64,000 nt of DNA from Saccharospirillum sp. GTDB taxonomy: Bacteria > Pseudomonadota > Gammaproteobacteria > Pseudomonadales > Natronospirillaceae. The notes beneath the pieces were generated by a model. That model had not been told where the DNA came from, did not search any database, and saw only the letters and a list, made by a program, of their open reading frames with translations. The position numbers and the translations under genes were made by a program. Below are positions 27,412 to 36,643 of the stretch, piece by piece (the stretch's first letter is position 1; the number at the start of each line of letters is the position of its first letter). The DNA lies in NCBI GenBank assembly GCA_018402545.1, contig JAGYIL010000001.1:1054001-1118000 (forward strand), in the 5' to 3' direction.

Positions 27412-27427
27412 TGGTGCCCAGAGGCGG
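27018..27427 (-). repeat. Tandem 176-bp repeat carrying tRNA-Phe 3' ends
   Basis: Units begin at 27018, 27194 and 27370, exactly 176 bp apart; the third is the authentic 3' flank of tRNA-Phe. Each unit holds the terminator-like hairpin of the tRNA (AAAAAAGCCCGGCACAGGCC on the plus strand) and the tRNA 3' end TGGTGCCCAGAGGC (27060-27073, 27236-27249). In units 1 and 2 the tRNA sequence is broken after this by an insert of about 73 bp (27250-27322 in unit 2) with two hairpins, before ATCGAACC of the T arm resumes. Confidence 0.75.
27370..27393 (-). terminator. Rho-independent terminator of tRNA-Phe
   Basis: On the minus strand this reads GCCTGGC-CTGT-GCCGGGC followed by TTTTTT. It lies about 20 bp beyond the tRNA 3' end. 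Copies of the same hairpin recur at 27194 and 27018 in the tandem repeats. Confidence 0.8.
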
Positions 27428-27487
27428 AATCGAACCACCGACACGGGGATTTTCAGTCCCCTGCTCTACCGACTGAGCTATCTGGGC
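27412..27487 (-). tRNA. tRNA-Phe (anticodon GAA)
   Basis: The 76-nt gene, with encoded CCA, starts GCCCAGATAGCTCAGTCGGT on the minus strand. The anticodon stem-loop GGGGACT-GAA-AATCCCC gives anticodon GAA. The T loop GGTTCGATTCC and the acceptor pair GCCCAGA/TCTGGGC are intact. It is followed by a terminator and by tandem repeats of its own 3' end. Confidence 0.97.
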
Positions 27488-27530
27488 ATGTTCGTGTTGC
27501 TCGGCGTGCCGTGCGTCTCGAACGAGGCGT

Positions 27531-27559
27531 ATTAAACGAATTTTCGGTTTTGGCGTCAA
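27531..27559 (-). promoter_or_regulatory. Promoter of tRNA-Phe
   Basis: On the minus strand TTGACG (27554-27559) and TTTAAT (27531-27536) are separated by 17 bp and followed by a GC-rich discriminator (ACGCCTCG), typical of stringently controlled stable-RNA promoters. It lies about 45 bp before the mature 5' end. Confidence 0.7.
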
Positions 27560-27644
27560 CCTTTTTTGGTTTAAATCTTTGATTTTTTTAAAGATTCCCG
27601 ATCTTTGGCTAATTTCTGTACACCCTGGTCGTGCTTGTTGATGC

Positions 27645-27911
27645 TTACTCCGGCACGTACCCCTCAGCCTGGTCATACTCCTGACCACTCAGAAACTTGT
27701 CCATCTGTTCCATCAGGTACTTGCGGGCTGCCGGGTCGGTCATGGTCAGGTGTTTTTCGTTAATCAGGCGTGTCTGGTGGGCCTGCCACTCTTCCCAGGC
27801 CTGTTTCGACACGTTGTTGTAGATGTCCTGGCCTTTGGGGCCGGGGTAAGGTGGCTTTTCGAGGCCTTCCAGCTCCTGATCGTATTTGCGGCAATGGACG
27901 GTGCGGGTCAT
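27645..27911 (-). CDS. yggX: Probable Fe(2+)-trafficking protein YggX
   Basis: An 88-residue protein with family features throughout: [38 protein letters not shown]-type [15 protein letters not shown] and [11 protein letters not shown]. YggX is linked to protection of iron-sulfur clusters from oxidative damage. It follows mutY, as in E. coli and Pseudomonas; MutY carries a [4Fe-4S] cluster. Here a palindromic element separates the two genes. Confidence 0.96.
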   Translation of the reverse strand: MTRTVHCRKYDQELEGLEKPPYPGPKGQDIYNNVSKQAWEEWQAHQTRLINEKHLTMTDPAARKYLMEQMDKFLSGQEYDQAEGYVPE

Positions 27912-27963
27912 GGATGCATCCTTCGTTCGGGTTGGGTCTGGTGGCTTTGGCCCGCGTCGGTTA

Positions 27964-28056
27964 CCGGTGATGCCTCTGAGGGGTCGGCGTGAACCCGTCC
28001 ATGGGGCCTAGGCCGCAACATCCATGTTGCGGACTCCCCCTCAGAGGCATCACCGG
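27964..28056. repeat. Dispersed palindromic element, copy 3 (yggX-mutY gap)
   Basis: Perfect 20-bp arms CCGGTGATGCCTCTGAGGGG (27964-27983) and its complement (28037-28056). The core has TCGGCGTGAACC, TCCATGGGGCCTAGG and an inner hairpin CCGCAACAT-CC-ATGTTGCGG. It lies between the mutY stop and the yggX start, so it would be in the shared transcript if the two are co-transcribed. Confidence 0.75.
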
Positions 28057-28094
28057 CATCCGCCGCTTGACTCGTGCTAACACAAAAATCTGAG

Positions 28095-29147
28095 TTAGAA
28101 CAATCGACTCAGCAACGTTTTAACAGGGGCGCTGAGGCCTACCTGACTGGCGATGCCGGGATGGTACCAGAGGCTGGCATTGCTCGCAGCCTCGCGCACC
28201 TGAGTTGGTTTGTCGGGCAGTGGCGCGAAGACCGGGTGGATGTTCAGGTGGTAGTGGCTGAAGGTGTGGCGAAAGGGCTGCCAGTCTTCCAATGTTGGGG
28301 AAAGCCGGGTCAGGGCCAGGTGTTGTTCGACCTGGTCGCGGTCTTCGAACTGCGGAAAGCTGTGAAGGCCGCCCCAGATGCCCGATGACGGGCGTTTTTC
28401 CAAATAGACCTCGCCACCGGGGGCTTGAAGGATCAGCAGCCAGGCGTCGCGGGTGGGTTTATCTTTTTTGGGTTTTGAGGCGGGCAGCTCGCTGGTAAGG
28501 CCTTTCTGGTAGGCCTGGCATTGGGTGTTGAGCGGGCAGGCTTCGCACTTGGGACGGCTGCGGGTGCAGACCATGGCGCCCAGGTCCATCATTACCTGGT
28601 TGAAATCGCTGATGCGGTGTTCTGGCGTGAGTTGTTCGGCCCAGTCCCAGAGTTTATTCAGGTTGGCGGTGGTGCCGGGCCAGCCTTCGAGGGCGAAAAA
28701 CCGGCTGAGTACGCGTTTGACGTTGCCGTCGAGAATGGGCGCATAGGTGCCCCGGCTCAGGCTGAGAATGGCACCGGCGGTGGACCGGCCAATGCCGGGC
28801 AGGTCGCTGACCGCTTCGACCGTACCTGGAAAGTCGCTCTGGTGATGCTCAACCAGCTGTTGAGCTGCTTTGTGCAGGTTGCGGGCGCGGGCGTAGTAGC
28901 CGAGGCCAGTCCAGTGATGGAGCACTTCGTCTTGTGGCGCATCGGCGAGCGCTTCAACCGTGGGGAAGCGCTCCATAAAGCGCTGGTAATACGGAATAAC
29001 CGTCGTTACCTGGGTTTGTTGCAGCATAATCTCGGAGATCCAAACCCGGTACGGCGTTTTTTCCTGTTGCCACGGCAGGGTTTTGCGGCCGTGGTGGTCG
29101 TACCAGTCAAGAACCTGGTGTTGGAACCAGCTCGCGTCGCAATGCAT
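28095..29147 (-). CDS. mutY: A/G-specific adenine glycosylase MutY
   Basis: MutY removes adenine mispaired with 8-oxoguanine. The 350-residue protein has the catalytic glutamate in [11 protein letters not shown], the helix-hairpin-helix [14 protein letters not shown], the [4Fe-4S] cysteines in [17 protein letters not shown] (C-x6-C-x2-C-x5-C), and a C-terminal NUDIX-like 8-oxoG recognition domain (about 230-345). The start gives the usual N terminus ([20 protein letters not shown]) but overlaps the end of the AsmA-like gene by 41 bp. Confidence 0.97.
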   Translation of the reverse strand: MHCDASWFQHQVLDWYDHHGRKTLPWQQEKTPYRVWISEIMLQQTQVTTVIPYYQRFMERFPTVEALADAPQDEVLHHWTGLGYYARARNLHKAAQQLVEHHQSDFPGTVEAVSDLPGIGRSTAGAILSLSRGTYAPILDGNVKRVLSRFFALEGWPGTTANLNKLWDWAEQLTPEHRISDFNQVMMDLGAMVCTRSRPKCEACPLNTQCQAYQKGLTSELPASKPKKDKPTRDAWLLILQAPGGEVYLEKRPSSGIWGGLHSFPQFEDRDQVEQHLALTRLSPTLEDWQPFRHTFSHYHLNIHPVFAPLPDKPTQVREAASNASLWYHPGIASQVGLSAPVKTLLSRLF

Positions 29148-30438
29148 CTATCCACTCCAGTTCGTTGCGCAATAAGATCAGGTCGTCGTTTAGTGGTGCT
29201 GTCCAGTCGGGAGCGCCTTCCAGAGTAAGGCCTGGCCAATCTCCGGTCAGAACGCCAAAGCCATAGGACTGTTCGGGAATGCTCGGGGTTTGGATGATCC
29301 AGTCGCCGTCGTCGAGTGTCCAGTTACCGCCCGATGGGTCGAGTGAAAGGGATGTAGCGCTCAGGTTGTGGCTGCGTTGTTGATCGTTTTCCGTCAGGCC
29401 GATTAGCAATTTGGGTGTTTGCCATTGCCAGTCAGCAACTGTCGCATTCACCTCGCCCTGCAGCGTGGCTGTCAGGTCGGAAGGCTCGTCGCCTTTAGTT
29501 TCCTTACGGTAGGAGATGGCCCAGATGCCGGTAAACCGGCCGTTCTGAAGTTCCAGGTACTGGCCCTGGGTGCCCAGGCGGTGAGTGGTGTCGGGTTCAG
29601 GCCCGCCGAAGGCCAATGCTGAGTCCAGCCCAGAAAACACCCAGCCTTCGTCGCTGAAGTGCAAAGCTTCAAGGCCACCTGCCCATTCCAGGCCGTTTGG
29701 GAAAGTCGCACCTAGTGGTTGCCCGGCGCTGTGCCAGGAGAGAAAGTCGATGGCGAATTGGCTGCCATCTAGCCGGGCTTCGCGCCATTGGCCGCTGGCG
29801 TTGCCGGGCCAGGAGCCAGCGGTAACCTCGGCGCTGAACTCGGCGTCACTGAGCCGCACGGCGTCGTTTTGCCATTGCAGGATGGTCTGGGCCGTGCTGC
29901 TGGCCCTGACGTCGTTGCGTGCCCACTGGGCCGTTACCTGGGTATTGTAGCGGTTGCTGCTGCCCCGGCGTTCGAATACTGCCTGCAGTTGAGTGATTTC
30001 CAGGTTTCCGGAGACCAGGTTGCCGCCGATCAGTTCCAGGCGCTGAGGAGCCAGAGCATCGAGTAAACGGGCGAAATTGGCCAGGCCTTCCCTTGGATTC
30101 GTGTTTCGGCTGAACCAGAAGCCTTCGGTGATGTGAATGTCCCGGATCTGTGGCTGGCCGATCAGAATGGACACCGGGTTGAGGCTGATCTGAATGCTCG
30201 ATGCTACCCAGTCGTTTTGCTCATTGCCGAAGGCAACATCGGTCCAGGTACGGCTGAACCCCTGGTTCTGTTGGGAGCCAAAGGGTTCTGACTTCAGTTC
30301 AAAGCCGGCGGCGTTCAGTTGCTGCAATAGCCAGGGCTCGGGCGCCCAGCTGAAGAGTCGGACACCGATGAAGATCAGCATTAACGCAAAAACGCCGGCG
30401 AAGCCCAGGGCCAGCCGGCGTGTCAGGGGGTTTGTCAT
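29107..30438 (-). CDS. AsmA-like envelope protein
   Basis: From the ATG at 30436-30438, 443 residues: an N-terminal membrane anchor ([22 protein letters not shown]) and a long beta-rich periplasmic part. The position upstream of mutY and the layout match AsmA-family proteins of Pseudomonas-type genomes, though sequence recognition is weak. AsmA-like proteins are proposed to carry lipid across the envelope. A longer frame reaching 30492 would overlap ilvD and is rejected. The 3' end overlaps mutY by 41 bp. Confidence 0.6.
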   Translation of the reverse strand: MTNPLTRRLALGFAGVFALMLIFIGVRLFSWAPEPWLLQQLNAAGFELKSEPFGSQQNQGFSRTWTDVAFGNEQNDWVASSIQISLNPVSILIGQPQIRDIHITEGFWFSRNTNPREGLANFARLLDALAPQRLELIGGNLVSGNLEITQLQAVFERRGSSNRYNTQVTAQWARNDVRASSTAQTILQWQNDAVRLSDAEFSAEVTAGSWPGNASGQWREARLDGSQFAIDFLSWHSAGQPLGATFPNGLEWAGGLEALHFSDEGWVFSGLDSALAFGGPEPDTTHRLGTQGQYLELQNGRFTGIWAISYRKETKGDEPSDLTATLQGEVNATVADWQWQTPKLLIGLTENDQQRSHNLSATSLSLDPSGGNWTLDDGDWIIQTPSIPEQSYGFGVLTGDWPGLTLEGAPDWTAPLNDDLILLRNELEWIDALRRELVPTPGS

Positions 30439-30445
30439 CCGGGTA

Positions 30446-32293
30446 TCAGTCTTCCAGCATGTCCAGGTTGCGAACCGCGCCTTTGTCGGCACTGGTGGCT
30501 AGCATGGCGTAGGCTTTCAGGGCTGCGGTGACTTTGCGCTTGCGCGAGGCGGCCGGTTTCCAGGCCTGGGCTCCTTTGTTTGCCATATCGGCACGGCGAT
30601 CTGCCAACACCTGGTCCGAGACATCGACATTGATAGAACGGTTAGGAATGTCGATGACGATGTCGTCGCCGTCCTGAATCAACGCAATGGCACCGCCAGC
30701 AGCGGCTTCGGGCGAGGCATGGCCGATCGACAGACCGCTGGTGCCGCCGGAGAAACGACCGTCGGTGAGCAGCGCGCAGTCTTTACCCAGGCCCTTGGAT
30801 TTCAGGTAGCTGGTCGGGTACAGCATTTCCTGCATGCCCGGGCCGCCTTTGGGGCCTTCGTAGCGAATGATGACGACATCGCCAGCTTTAACCTGGTTAT
30901 CGAGAATGCCGGCGACGGCGGAATCCTGGCTTTCAAAAATGCGGGCTTTGCCCCTAAAGGTCAGAATGCTTTCGTCGACCCCAGCGGTTTTTACCACGCA
31001 GCCGTCTTCGGCAATATTGCCGTACAACACAGCAAGGCCGCCTTCCTGGCTGTAGGCGTGGTCGGCACTGCGAATGCAGCCTTTCTGGCGGTCACCGTCG
31101 AGCGTGGGCCAACGGGTCGACTGGCTGAAGGCTTCCTGGGTGGGAATACCTGCCGGGCCAGCGCGAAAGAACTGTTTAACCGCCGAGTCTTCGGTGCGCA
31201 TGATGTCCCACTGAGCCAGGCCTTCGGCCAGGGTGGCAGAGTGAACGGTGGGCAGTTCGGAATGCAGCAGACCAGCACGGTCGAGTTCACCCAGAATGCC
31301 ATAGACGCCACCGGCACGGTGAACGTCTTCCATGTGGTAGTTCGGGTTGTTCGGGGCGACCTTGCACAGCTGCGGGATCTGACGCGACAGGCGGTCGATG
31401 TCTTTCAGCGTGAAGTCGATTTCGCCTTCCTGGGCAGCGGCCAGCAGGTGCAAAATGGTGTTGGTGGAGCCGCCCATGGCAATGTCGAGCGCCATGGCGT
31501 TCTCGAAGGCTTTGAAATTGGCGATATTGCGCGGCAATACCGACTCGTCGTTGCCTTCATAGTAACGCTTGGCAAGATCGACGATGCGGTGGCCGGCTTC
31601 TTCAAACAGGCGGCGACGGTCGGAATGGGTGGCCAGGGTGCTGCCGTTGCCGGGCAGTGACAGGCCAATGGCTTCGGTCAGGCAGTTCATGGAGTTGGCG
31701 GTGAACATGCCGGAGCAGGAGCCGCAGGTCGGGCAGGCGCTGCGTTCGTATTCGGCGACGGTTTCGTCGTCGGCACTGTCGTCAGCGGCGATGACCATGG
31801 CGTCGACCAGGTCGAGACCGTGGTCGGCCAGTTTGGTTTTACCGGCTTCCATTGGGCCGCCGGACACGAATATGACCGGGATGTTCAGCCGCATGGCGGC
31901 GTTCAGCATTCCCGGGGTGATTTTGTCGCAGTTGGAAATGCACACCAGGGCGTCGGCGCAATGGGCATTGACCATGTATTCGACCGAATCGGCGATGATT
32001 TCGCGCGAGGGCAGGCTGTAGAGCATGCCGTCGTGGCCCATGGCGATGCCGTCGTCAACGGCGATGGTGTTGAATTCTTTGGCGACACCACCGGCTTTCT
32101 CGATTTCCCGTGCCACCAGCTGGCCCATGTCTTTCAGGTGAACGTGGCCTGGTACGAACTGGGTGAAGCTGTTGGCGACAGCGATAATCGGTTTCTGGAA
32201 GTCGTCGTCTTTCATGCCAGTGGCACGCCAGAGGGCGCGTGCGCCTGCCATGTTGCGACCGGCGGTGGTGGTTCTGGAGCGATACTCGGGCAT
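30446..32293 (-). CDS. ilvD: Dihydroxy-acid dehydratase
   Basis: IlvD makes the keto acids of valine and isoleucine in an iron-sulfur-dependent dehydration. The 615-residue protein starts [20 protein letters not shown], has the cluster cysteines in [11 protein letters not shown] and [18 protein letters not shown], and GRFSGGTSG with [11 protein letters not shown] in the C-terminal half. Length agrees with E. coli (616). The ATG at 32293 is chosen over the frame from 32335 by homology. A palindromic element begins 18 bp upstream of the start and is next to its ribosome binding site. Confidence 0.97.
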   Translation of the reverse strand: MPEYRSRTTTAGRNMAGARALWRATGMKDDDFQKPIIAVANSFTQFVPGHVHLKDMGQLVAREIEKAGGVAKEFNTIAVDDGIAMGHDGMLYSLPSREIIADSVEYMVNAHCADALVCISNCDKITPGMLNAAMRLNIPVIFVSGGPMEAGKTKLADHGLDLVDAMVIAADDSADDETVAEYERSACPTCGSCSGMFTANSMNCLTEAIGLSLPGNGSTLATHSDRRRLFEEAGHRIVDLAKRYYEGNDESVLPRNIANFKAFENAMALDIAMGGSTNTILHLLAAAQEGEIDFTLKDIDRLSRQIPQLCKVAPNNPNYHMEDVHRAGGVYGILGELDRAGLLHSELPTVHSATLAEGLAQWDIMRTEDSAVKQFFRAGPAGIPTQEAFSQSTRWPTLDGDRQKGCIRSADHAYSQEGGLAVLYGNIAEDGCVVKTAGVDESILTFRGKARIFESQDSAVAGILDNQVKAGDVVIIRYEGPKGGPGMQEMLYPTSYLKSKGLGKDCALLTDGRFSGGTSGLSIGHASPEAAAGGAIALIQDGDDIVIDIPNRSINVDVSDQVLADRRADMANKGAQAWKPAASRKRKVTAALKAYAMLATSADKGAVRNLDMLED

Positions 32294-32311
32294 GTGTGAG
32301 TCCTGTGGTTC

Positions 32312-32439
32312 GTGGTGGCCACCGGGTGCGCTCATCAGGGGTCGGCATGAACCTGTCCATGGCGGTCCGACGATTCGGGCCTAGGCTCCGGCATCCATGC
32401 CTCAGACTTCCCCGGATGAGCGCACCCGGCAGCCACCAC
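32312..32439. repeat. Dispersed palindromic element, copy 4 (upstream of ilvD)
   Basis: Arms 32312-32341 and 32410-32439 pair as GTGGTGGC-N3-CGGGTGCGCTCATC-N-GGGG. The core has TCGGCATGAACC, TCCATGG, GCGGTCCGACG, CGGGCCTAGG and the inner hairpin GGCATCCATGCC, shared with other copies. It lies between the oppF stop and the ilvD start, both on the minus strand. In an ilvD transcript it would form a large stem in the leader. Confidence 0.75.
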
Positions 32440-32562
32440 TGGTTATGTGGTGGAATATTATTCCCAGGATTGTAACTAAAGGAGTGGTTGTGGTCAGTGC
32501 AATATTGCCAATGGATTGTTGCGCAAGCGTCACCCGGCCGGAGCCGGGTGCATGGTCAAAGG

Positions 32563-33591
32563 TCAATCGTGAAAGTGACAGGCGACCTGGTGGGTGCCCT
32601 GGGCGAATATCAGCTCCGGCTTTTGCTCGGCGCATTTGGCTTCGGCGCGCGGGCAGCGGGTGCGGAAGACACAGCCTGAGGGTGGGTTGATCGGACTGGG
32701 CAGATCGCCCTCGATCAGGATGACCTCTTTGTTGCGCTCGATTTTCGGGTCCGGAATCGGGACTGCTGAAATCAGTGCCTGGGTATAGGGGTGGCGTGGC
32801 TGGCGGTAAATATCCGCTGAGTCGGCCACTTCCATGACGTTGCCCAGGTAGAGCACCATGATGCGCGTGGAAATGTGTTTGACCACGCTCAGGTCGTGCG
32901 CAATGAAGATCAGCGACAGACCCATTTTCTTCTGCAGCGACATCAGCAGGTTAATAACCTGAGCCTGAATCGATACATCGAGCGCGGAAACCGGTTCGTC
33001 GCAGATGATCATTTTGGGCTTGAGCACCAGAGCCCGGGCGATGCCGATGCGCTGGCACTGGCCGCCCGAGAATTCATGCGGGTAGCGGTTGATTTGATTG
33101 GGCAGCAGGCCGACGGTTTTCATCATCTCGGCGACGCGCTCTTTAACCTCGGCGCGGCTCAGATCCGGGTAGTGGGTTTCCAGCGGCTCGGCGATGATCT
33201 GGCCGATGGTCATGCGCGGGTTTAGCGACGCCAATGGGTCCTGAAAGATCATCTGGATGTCTTTGCGGTGATTGCGCATGGCTTTGTCTTTCAGCGGGGC
33301 CAGGTCCTGGCCGAGCCAGACTACTTCACCGCCTTCAACCGGCAACATGCGGATAACCGCGCGTGCCAGGGTTGATTTACCACAGCCGGACTCACCGACC
33401 ACGCCCAGAGTTTCGCCTTCGTACAAATCGAAACTGACGCCGTTGACGGCTTTGAGTTTGCGCGGCTTGGTCCAGGGCATGGCGCCCTTGGGGAAGATGT
33501 CGAAGTAGACTTTCAGGTCGCGGACAGAGAGCAGCTTTTCCCGGGTGCGGGTGGGGCTGGCCAGTGTGTCAGCTTGAGTGTGTTCAGTCAT
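32563..33591 (-). CDS. oppF: Oligopeptide ABC transporter ATP-binding protein OppF
   Basis: A 342-residue ATPase with Walker [10 protein letters not shown], signature [15 protein letters not shown], Walker [13 protein letters not shown] and the C-terminal oligopeptide/dipeptide extension ([15 protein letters not shown]). The signature has Cys where LSGGQ-R-QR is usual. The start at 33591 overlaps the oppD stop by 4 bp. It is the last gene of an oppA-oppB-C-D-F operon. Confidence 0.93.
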   Translation of the reverse strand: MTEHTQADTLASPTRTREKLLSVRDLKVYFDIFPKGAMPWTKPRKLKAVNGVSFDLYEGETLGVVGESGCGKSTLARAVIRMLPVEGGEVVWLGQDLAPLKDKAMRNHRKDIQMIFQDPLASLNPRMTIGQIIAEPLETHYPDLSRAEVKERVAEMMKTVGLLPNQINRYPHEFSGGQCQRIGIARALVLKPKMIICDEPVSALDVSIQAQVINLLMSLQKKMGLSLIFIAHDLSVVKHISTRIMVLYLGNVMEVADSADIYRQPRHPYTQALISAVPIPDPKIERNKEVILIEGDLPSPINPPSGCVFRTRCPRAEAKCAEQKPELIFAQGTHQVACHFHD

Positions 33592-34559
33592 ACCAGAGCC
33601 TCCGGTTCTACGTGGCAGGCGCGCTCGCGTTTCAGGCTGTTGTTGTCTGTCAGCGCGGGTTCGGTACTGATGCATCGGTCATGGGCGAAACTGCAACGTG
33701 GTTGAAACGGGCAGCCTTGCATCGGCTTGAGCATATTGGGCGGGTTACCGGGAATGGTCAGCAATTCCTCGCCCTCCTGGTCGAGCCGCGGTATGGCGCG
33801 TAACAGCCCCTGGGTATAGGGGTGGCTCGGGTTTTCGAACAGGGCCTCTGTAGTGCCGTATTCCATGACCCGGCCCCCGTACATGACCAGAGTATTCTCA
33901 CAGGCACCCGCAACCACGCCGAGGTCGTGAGTGATCAGGATGATGGCTGTGCCAAACTCGCCCTGGAGGTCGCTCAGCAGCTTCATGATCTGGGCCTGAA
34001 CCGTTACGTCGAGTGCTGTTGTTGGTTCGTCGGCGATCAGCAGTTGCGGGCGCAGCAACAGTGACATGGCGATCATCACCCGCTGGCGCATGCCGCCCGA
34101 GAATTCGTGCGGGTACATGTGAATGCGGTTGCGGGCTTCGGGAATGCGCACTGCATCGAGCATTTTTATCGATTCTTCCAGGGCATCCTTACGTGACATG
34201 CCTTTATGATGCATCAGCACTTCGGTCATCTGGTTGCTGACTTTCATAAAGGGGTTCAGAGAGGTCATCGGGTCTTGAAAGATCATGCCGATTTTGTCGG
34301 CGCGAATGCGGTTCATGCCCTGTTCGGGCAGGTTCAGGATCTCGATACCGTCGAATTTGACGCTGCCGCTGGCATGGCCGTTGCGGGCCAGCAAGCCCAT
34401 AATGGAAAAGGCAGTCTGGCTCTTGCCCGAGCCGGATTCACCTACGATAGCCAGGGTTTCGCCCTTGGCCAGGTCGAAACTGACGCCGTTAACCGCGTTG
34501 ACCTGTCCGTCGAGGGTGTCGAAGCTGACCCCGAGGTCGTTGACTGATAATAAACTCAT
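33588..34559 (-). CDS. oppD: Oligopeptide ABC transporter ATP-binding protein OppD
   Basis: A 323-residue ATPase with Walker [10 protein letters not shown], signature [15 protein letters not shown], Walker [13 protein letters not shown] and a C-terminal oligopeptide-type cysteine extension ([15 protein letters not shown]). With OppF it powers peptide import through OppBC. It follows oppC by 20 bp. Confidence 0.93.
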   Translation of the reverse strand: MSLLSVNDLGVSFDTLDGQVNAVNGVSFDLAKGETLAIVGESGSGKSQTAFSIMGLLARNGHASGSVKFDGIEILNLPEQGMNRIRADKIGMIFQDPMTSLNPFMKVSNQMTEVLMHHKGMSRKDALEESIKMLDAVRIPEARNRIHMYPHEFSGGMRQRVMIAMSLLLRPQLLIADEPTTALDVTVQAQIMKLLSDLQGEFGTAIILITHDLGVVAGACENTLVMYGGRVMEYGTTEALFENPSHPYTQGLLRAIPRLDQEGEELLTIPGNPPNMLKPMQGCPFQPRCSFAHDRCISTEPALTDNNSLKRERACHVEPEALV

Positions 34560-34579
34560 GTTTCAGTGGCTCCTGTTGC

Positions 34580-35509
34580 TCAGCGGTCTTTCGGGTCAAG
34601 CGCGTCGCGCAGGCCGTCACCAACAAAGAAAAAACTCAAAAGGGTGGCGATGAAAAAGCCCAGCGGGAACATCAGTTGCCAGAGCGTGCCGTAACGCATG
34701 GTTCCCGCACCGTCGTTGATCAGCGCGCCCCAGGAGGTTTGCGGTTCCTGCACACCCAGGCCCAGGAAGGAAATAAACGACTCGGTCAGAATCATCTGCG
34801 GTACCAACAGAGTGGCATAGACAATAACCACGCCGAGCAGGTTGGGCACAACGTGGCGAAGCACAATTTTGAACGGGCGCACGCCAGAGGCGATGGCTGC
34901 CTCGATGTATTCCTTATTCTTGATCGAGAGCGTCTGGCCCCGAACGATCCGGGCCATCTCCAGCCAGGAAATGGCACCAATGCCGATGAAAATCAGCAAA
35001 ATCGACCGGCCAAACATCACCAGCAGCAGAATCAGGAAGAACATGTAGGGGATCGACATCAGAATGTCGACCGTACGCATCATGATGCTGTCGACCCGGC
35101 CGCCGAAATAGCCGGCGGTAGCGCCGTATAGGGTACCGATGACGACGGCGATCAGCGCGCCGATGGTGCCAACCAGCAGAGATATCTGGCTACCCTGAAC
35201 CGTGCGGGCGAACAGGTCCCGGCCCAGGTCGTCGATGCCGAAATAATGGCCGTTGGCGATGGAGGGTTGACCAGCACTGGCAGCATTGCCCATCAATGAC
35301 CAGTCAATATCCGAGTAGTGCCAGGCGGCGACAAAGGGGCCGATGGCGGCAAACAGAACGATCAGGCCCAATACGACTAGCCCGGCCATGGCGGCTTTGT
35401 TGCGCGAGAAACGGTGCATGGCATCGCGCCACAGGCTGCGCCCGGCGATGGGCTCGTTGCCGAGGTTTTCGGCCAGTTTTTCTACATTGGTTTTCTTGTG
35501 CGTCAGCAT
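34580..35509 (-). CDS. oppC: Oligopeptide ABC transporter permease OppC
   Basis: A 309-residue permease with a cytoplasmic N terminus (GRSLWRDAMHRFSRNKAAM), six membrane segments and the binding-protein-dependent permease EAA loop (EAAIASGVRPFKIVLRHVVP). The ending DGLRDALDPKDR is typical of OppC/DppC. Confidence 0.94.
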   Translation of the reverse strand: MLTHKKTNVEKLAENLGNEPIAGRSLWRDAMHRFSRNKAAMAGLVVLGLIVLFAAIGPFVAAWHYSDIDWSLMGNAASAGQPSIANGHYFGIDDLGRDLFARTVQGSQISLLVGTIGALIAVVIGTLYGATAGYFGGRVDSIMMRTVDILMSIPYMFFLILLLVMFGRSILLIFIGIGAISWLEMARIVRGQTLSIKNKEYIEAAIASGVRPFKIVLRHVVPNLLGVVIVYATLLVPQMILTESFISFLGLGVQEPQTSWGALINDGAGTMRYGTLWQLMFPLGFFIATLLSFFFVGDGLRDALDPKDR

Positions 35510-35520
35510 GTTAGTAAACC

Positions 35521-36444
35521 TTAGTAACGAATCTTGGGGTCAATCCAGGCGTAAATAATGTCGACCAGCATGTTGAAGGTGATGGTCAGGGTGCCGAGCA
35601 GAATGGTGACCCCCATGATGACAGCGTAATCCCGGTTCAGGGCGCCGTTGATGAAATGCACGCCAATACCGCCGGTGGTGAAGTAGGAATCAATGATGAC
35701 CGAACCGGTAATCATGCCGACAAACGCCGGGCCGAGGTAGGAAACGACCGGCAACATGGCGGGTTTCAGGGCATGACGCCAGATAATGTATCTGAACGGG
35801 AGGCCCTTGGCCCTGGCGGTGCGAATGTAGTTGGAATTCAGCACCTCCAGCATGCTTGAGCGGGTGATTCGCGCAATGCTGGCCAGAAAGCTGGTACCGA
35901 GCGCAATGGCGGGCAAGATAATGTATTCAATCTGGCCGCCCTGCCAGCCGCCACCGGGGAGCCAGCCGAGCCAGAGTACAAAGATAAGCACCAGAATCGG
36001 CGCCATCACAAAGTTGGGCAGCACCTGGCCGACAATGGCGACACTGACGGCCGTGTAGTCGGCGGCCGTGTTGTGTTTTAGCGCCGCGATAACCCCGAGT
36101 GACACGCCGATGCCAACCGCGAACACAAAGGCCCAGAAGCCATAGGTGAGGGTGACCGGGAAACCGCTCTGGATAAGATCCAGGACGTCGCGGTCCTGAT
36201 AGCGGAATGAGGGGCCAAAATCGAATTCGGTAACGATGTTCCAGATATAAATACTCAGTTGCTGGTACACCGGCTTGTCGAGATTGTATTTGGCATTAAT
36301 GTTTTCCATTACCGCTGCAGGAATGGGCCGTTCAGACGTGAACGGTCCACCCGGGGCGGAAAACATCAGAAAGAACGATACTGAAACCAGAATGAGCAGG
36401 GTCGGAATCGCCACGGCGATCCGGCGGAGCACGAAATTAAACAT
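35521..36444 (-). CDS. oppB: Oligopeptide ABC transporter permease OppB
   Basis: A 307-residue permease beginning MFNFVLRRIAVAIPTLLILV with six membrane segments and the EAA loop (RTARAKGLPFRYIIWRHALK). YAWIDPKIRY at the C terminus is typical of OppB/DppB. It is separated from oppA by a hairpin (36601-36620), as in operons where the binding protein is made in excess. Confidence 0.94.
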   Translation of the reverse strand: MFNFVLRRIAVAIPTLLILVSVSFFLMFSAPGGPFTSERPIPAAVMENINAKYNLDKPVYQQLSIYIWNIVTEFDFGPSFRYQDRDVLDLIQSGFPVTLTYGFWAFVFAVGIGVSLGVIAALKHNTAADYTAVSVAIVGQVLPNFVMAPILVLIFVLWLGWLPGGGWQGGQIEYIILPAIALGTSFLASIARITRSSMLEVLNSNYIRTARAKGLPFRYIIWRHALKPAMLPVVSYLGPAFVGMITGSVIIDSYFTTGGIGVHFINGALNRDYAVIMGVTILLGTLTITFNMLVDIIYAWIDPKIRY

Positions 36445-36600
36445 AGTGAAGTTGCCTGCAAATGTTGACCGGCGATTTTACCCAGCCTGATGTCCAAACC
36501 GAAAACGAAACCGGACTTATTTCGGTAAAAACCCGTAAACCTTTGAAAACAAAAAGGAAACAGCCGAGTGGTTTGAAGAACAGGGGGTGTTCTCAAAGAA

Positions 36601-36620
36601 CAGCGGCCCGGAGGCCGCTG
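36601..36620 (-). terminator. Intercistronic hairpin between oppA and oppB
   Basis: CAGCGGCC-CGGA-GGCCGCTG is a perfect 8-bp stem just after the oppA stop. On the minus strand it is followed by TTCTTTGAG, a weak T-run, so it may act as a partial terminator or a stabiliser giving more OppA than OppBCDF. Confidence 0.7.
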
Positions 36621-36643
36621 TGTATCAGCACGGTGTCAAGCGA

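Noticed and set aside
27018-27427. CRISPR-like array
   Set aside because: Units are 176 bp, nearly identical throughout with no short repeat/unique spacer pattern, and derive from the tRNA-Phe end. No cas genes are present.
27317-27688. Open frames across tRNA-Phe and its repeats
   Set aside because: They translate tRNA and repeat sequence and recur in each repeat unit.
30719-31660. 313-codon frame antisense to ilvD
   Set aside because: Fully within the highly conserved ilvD gene.
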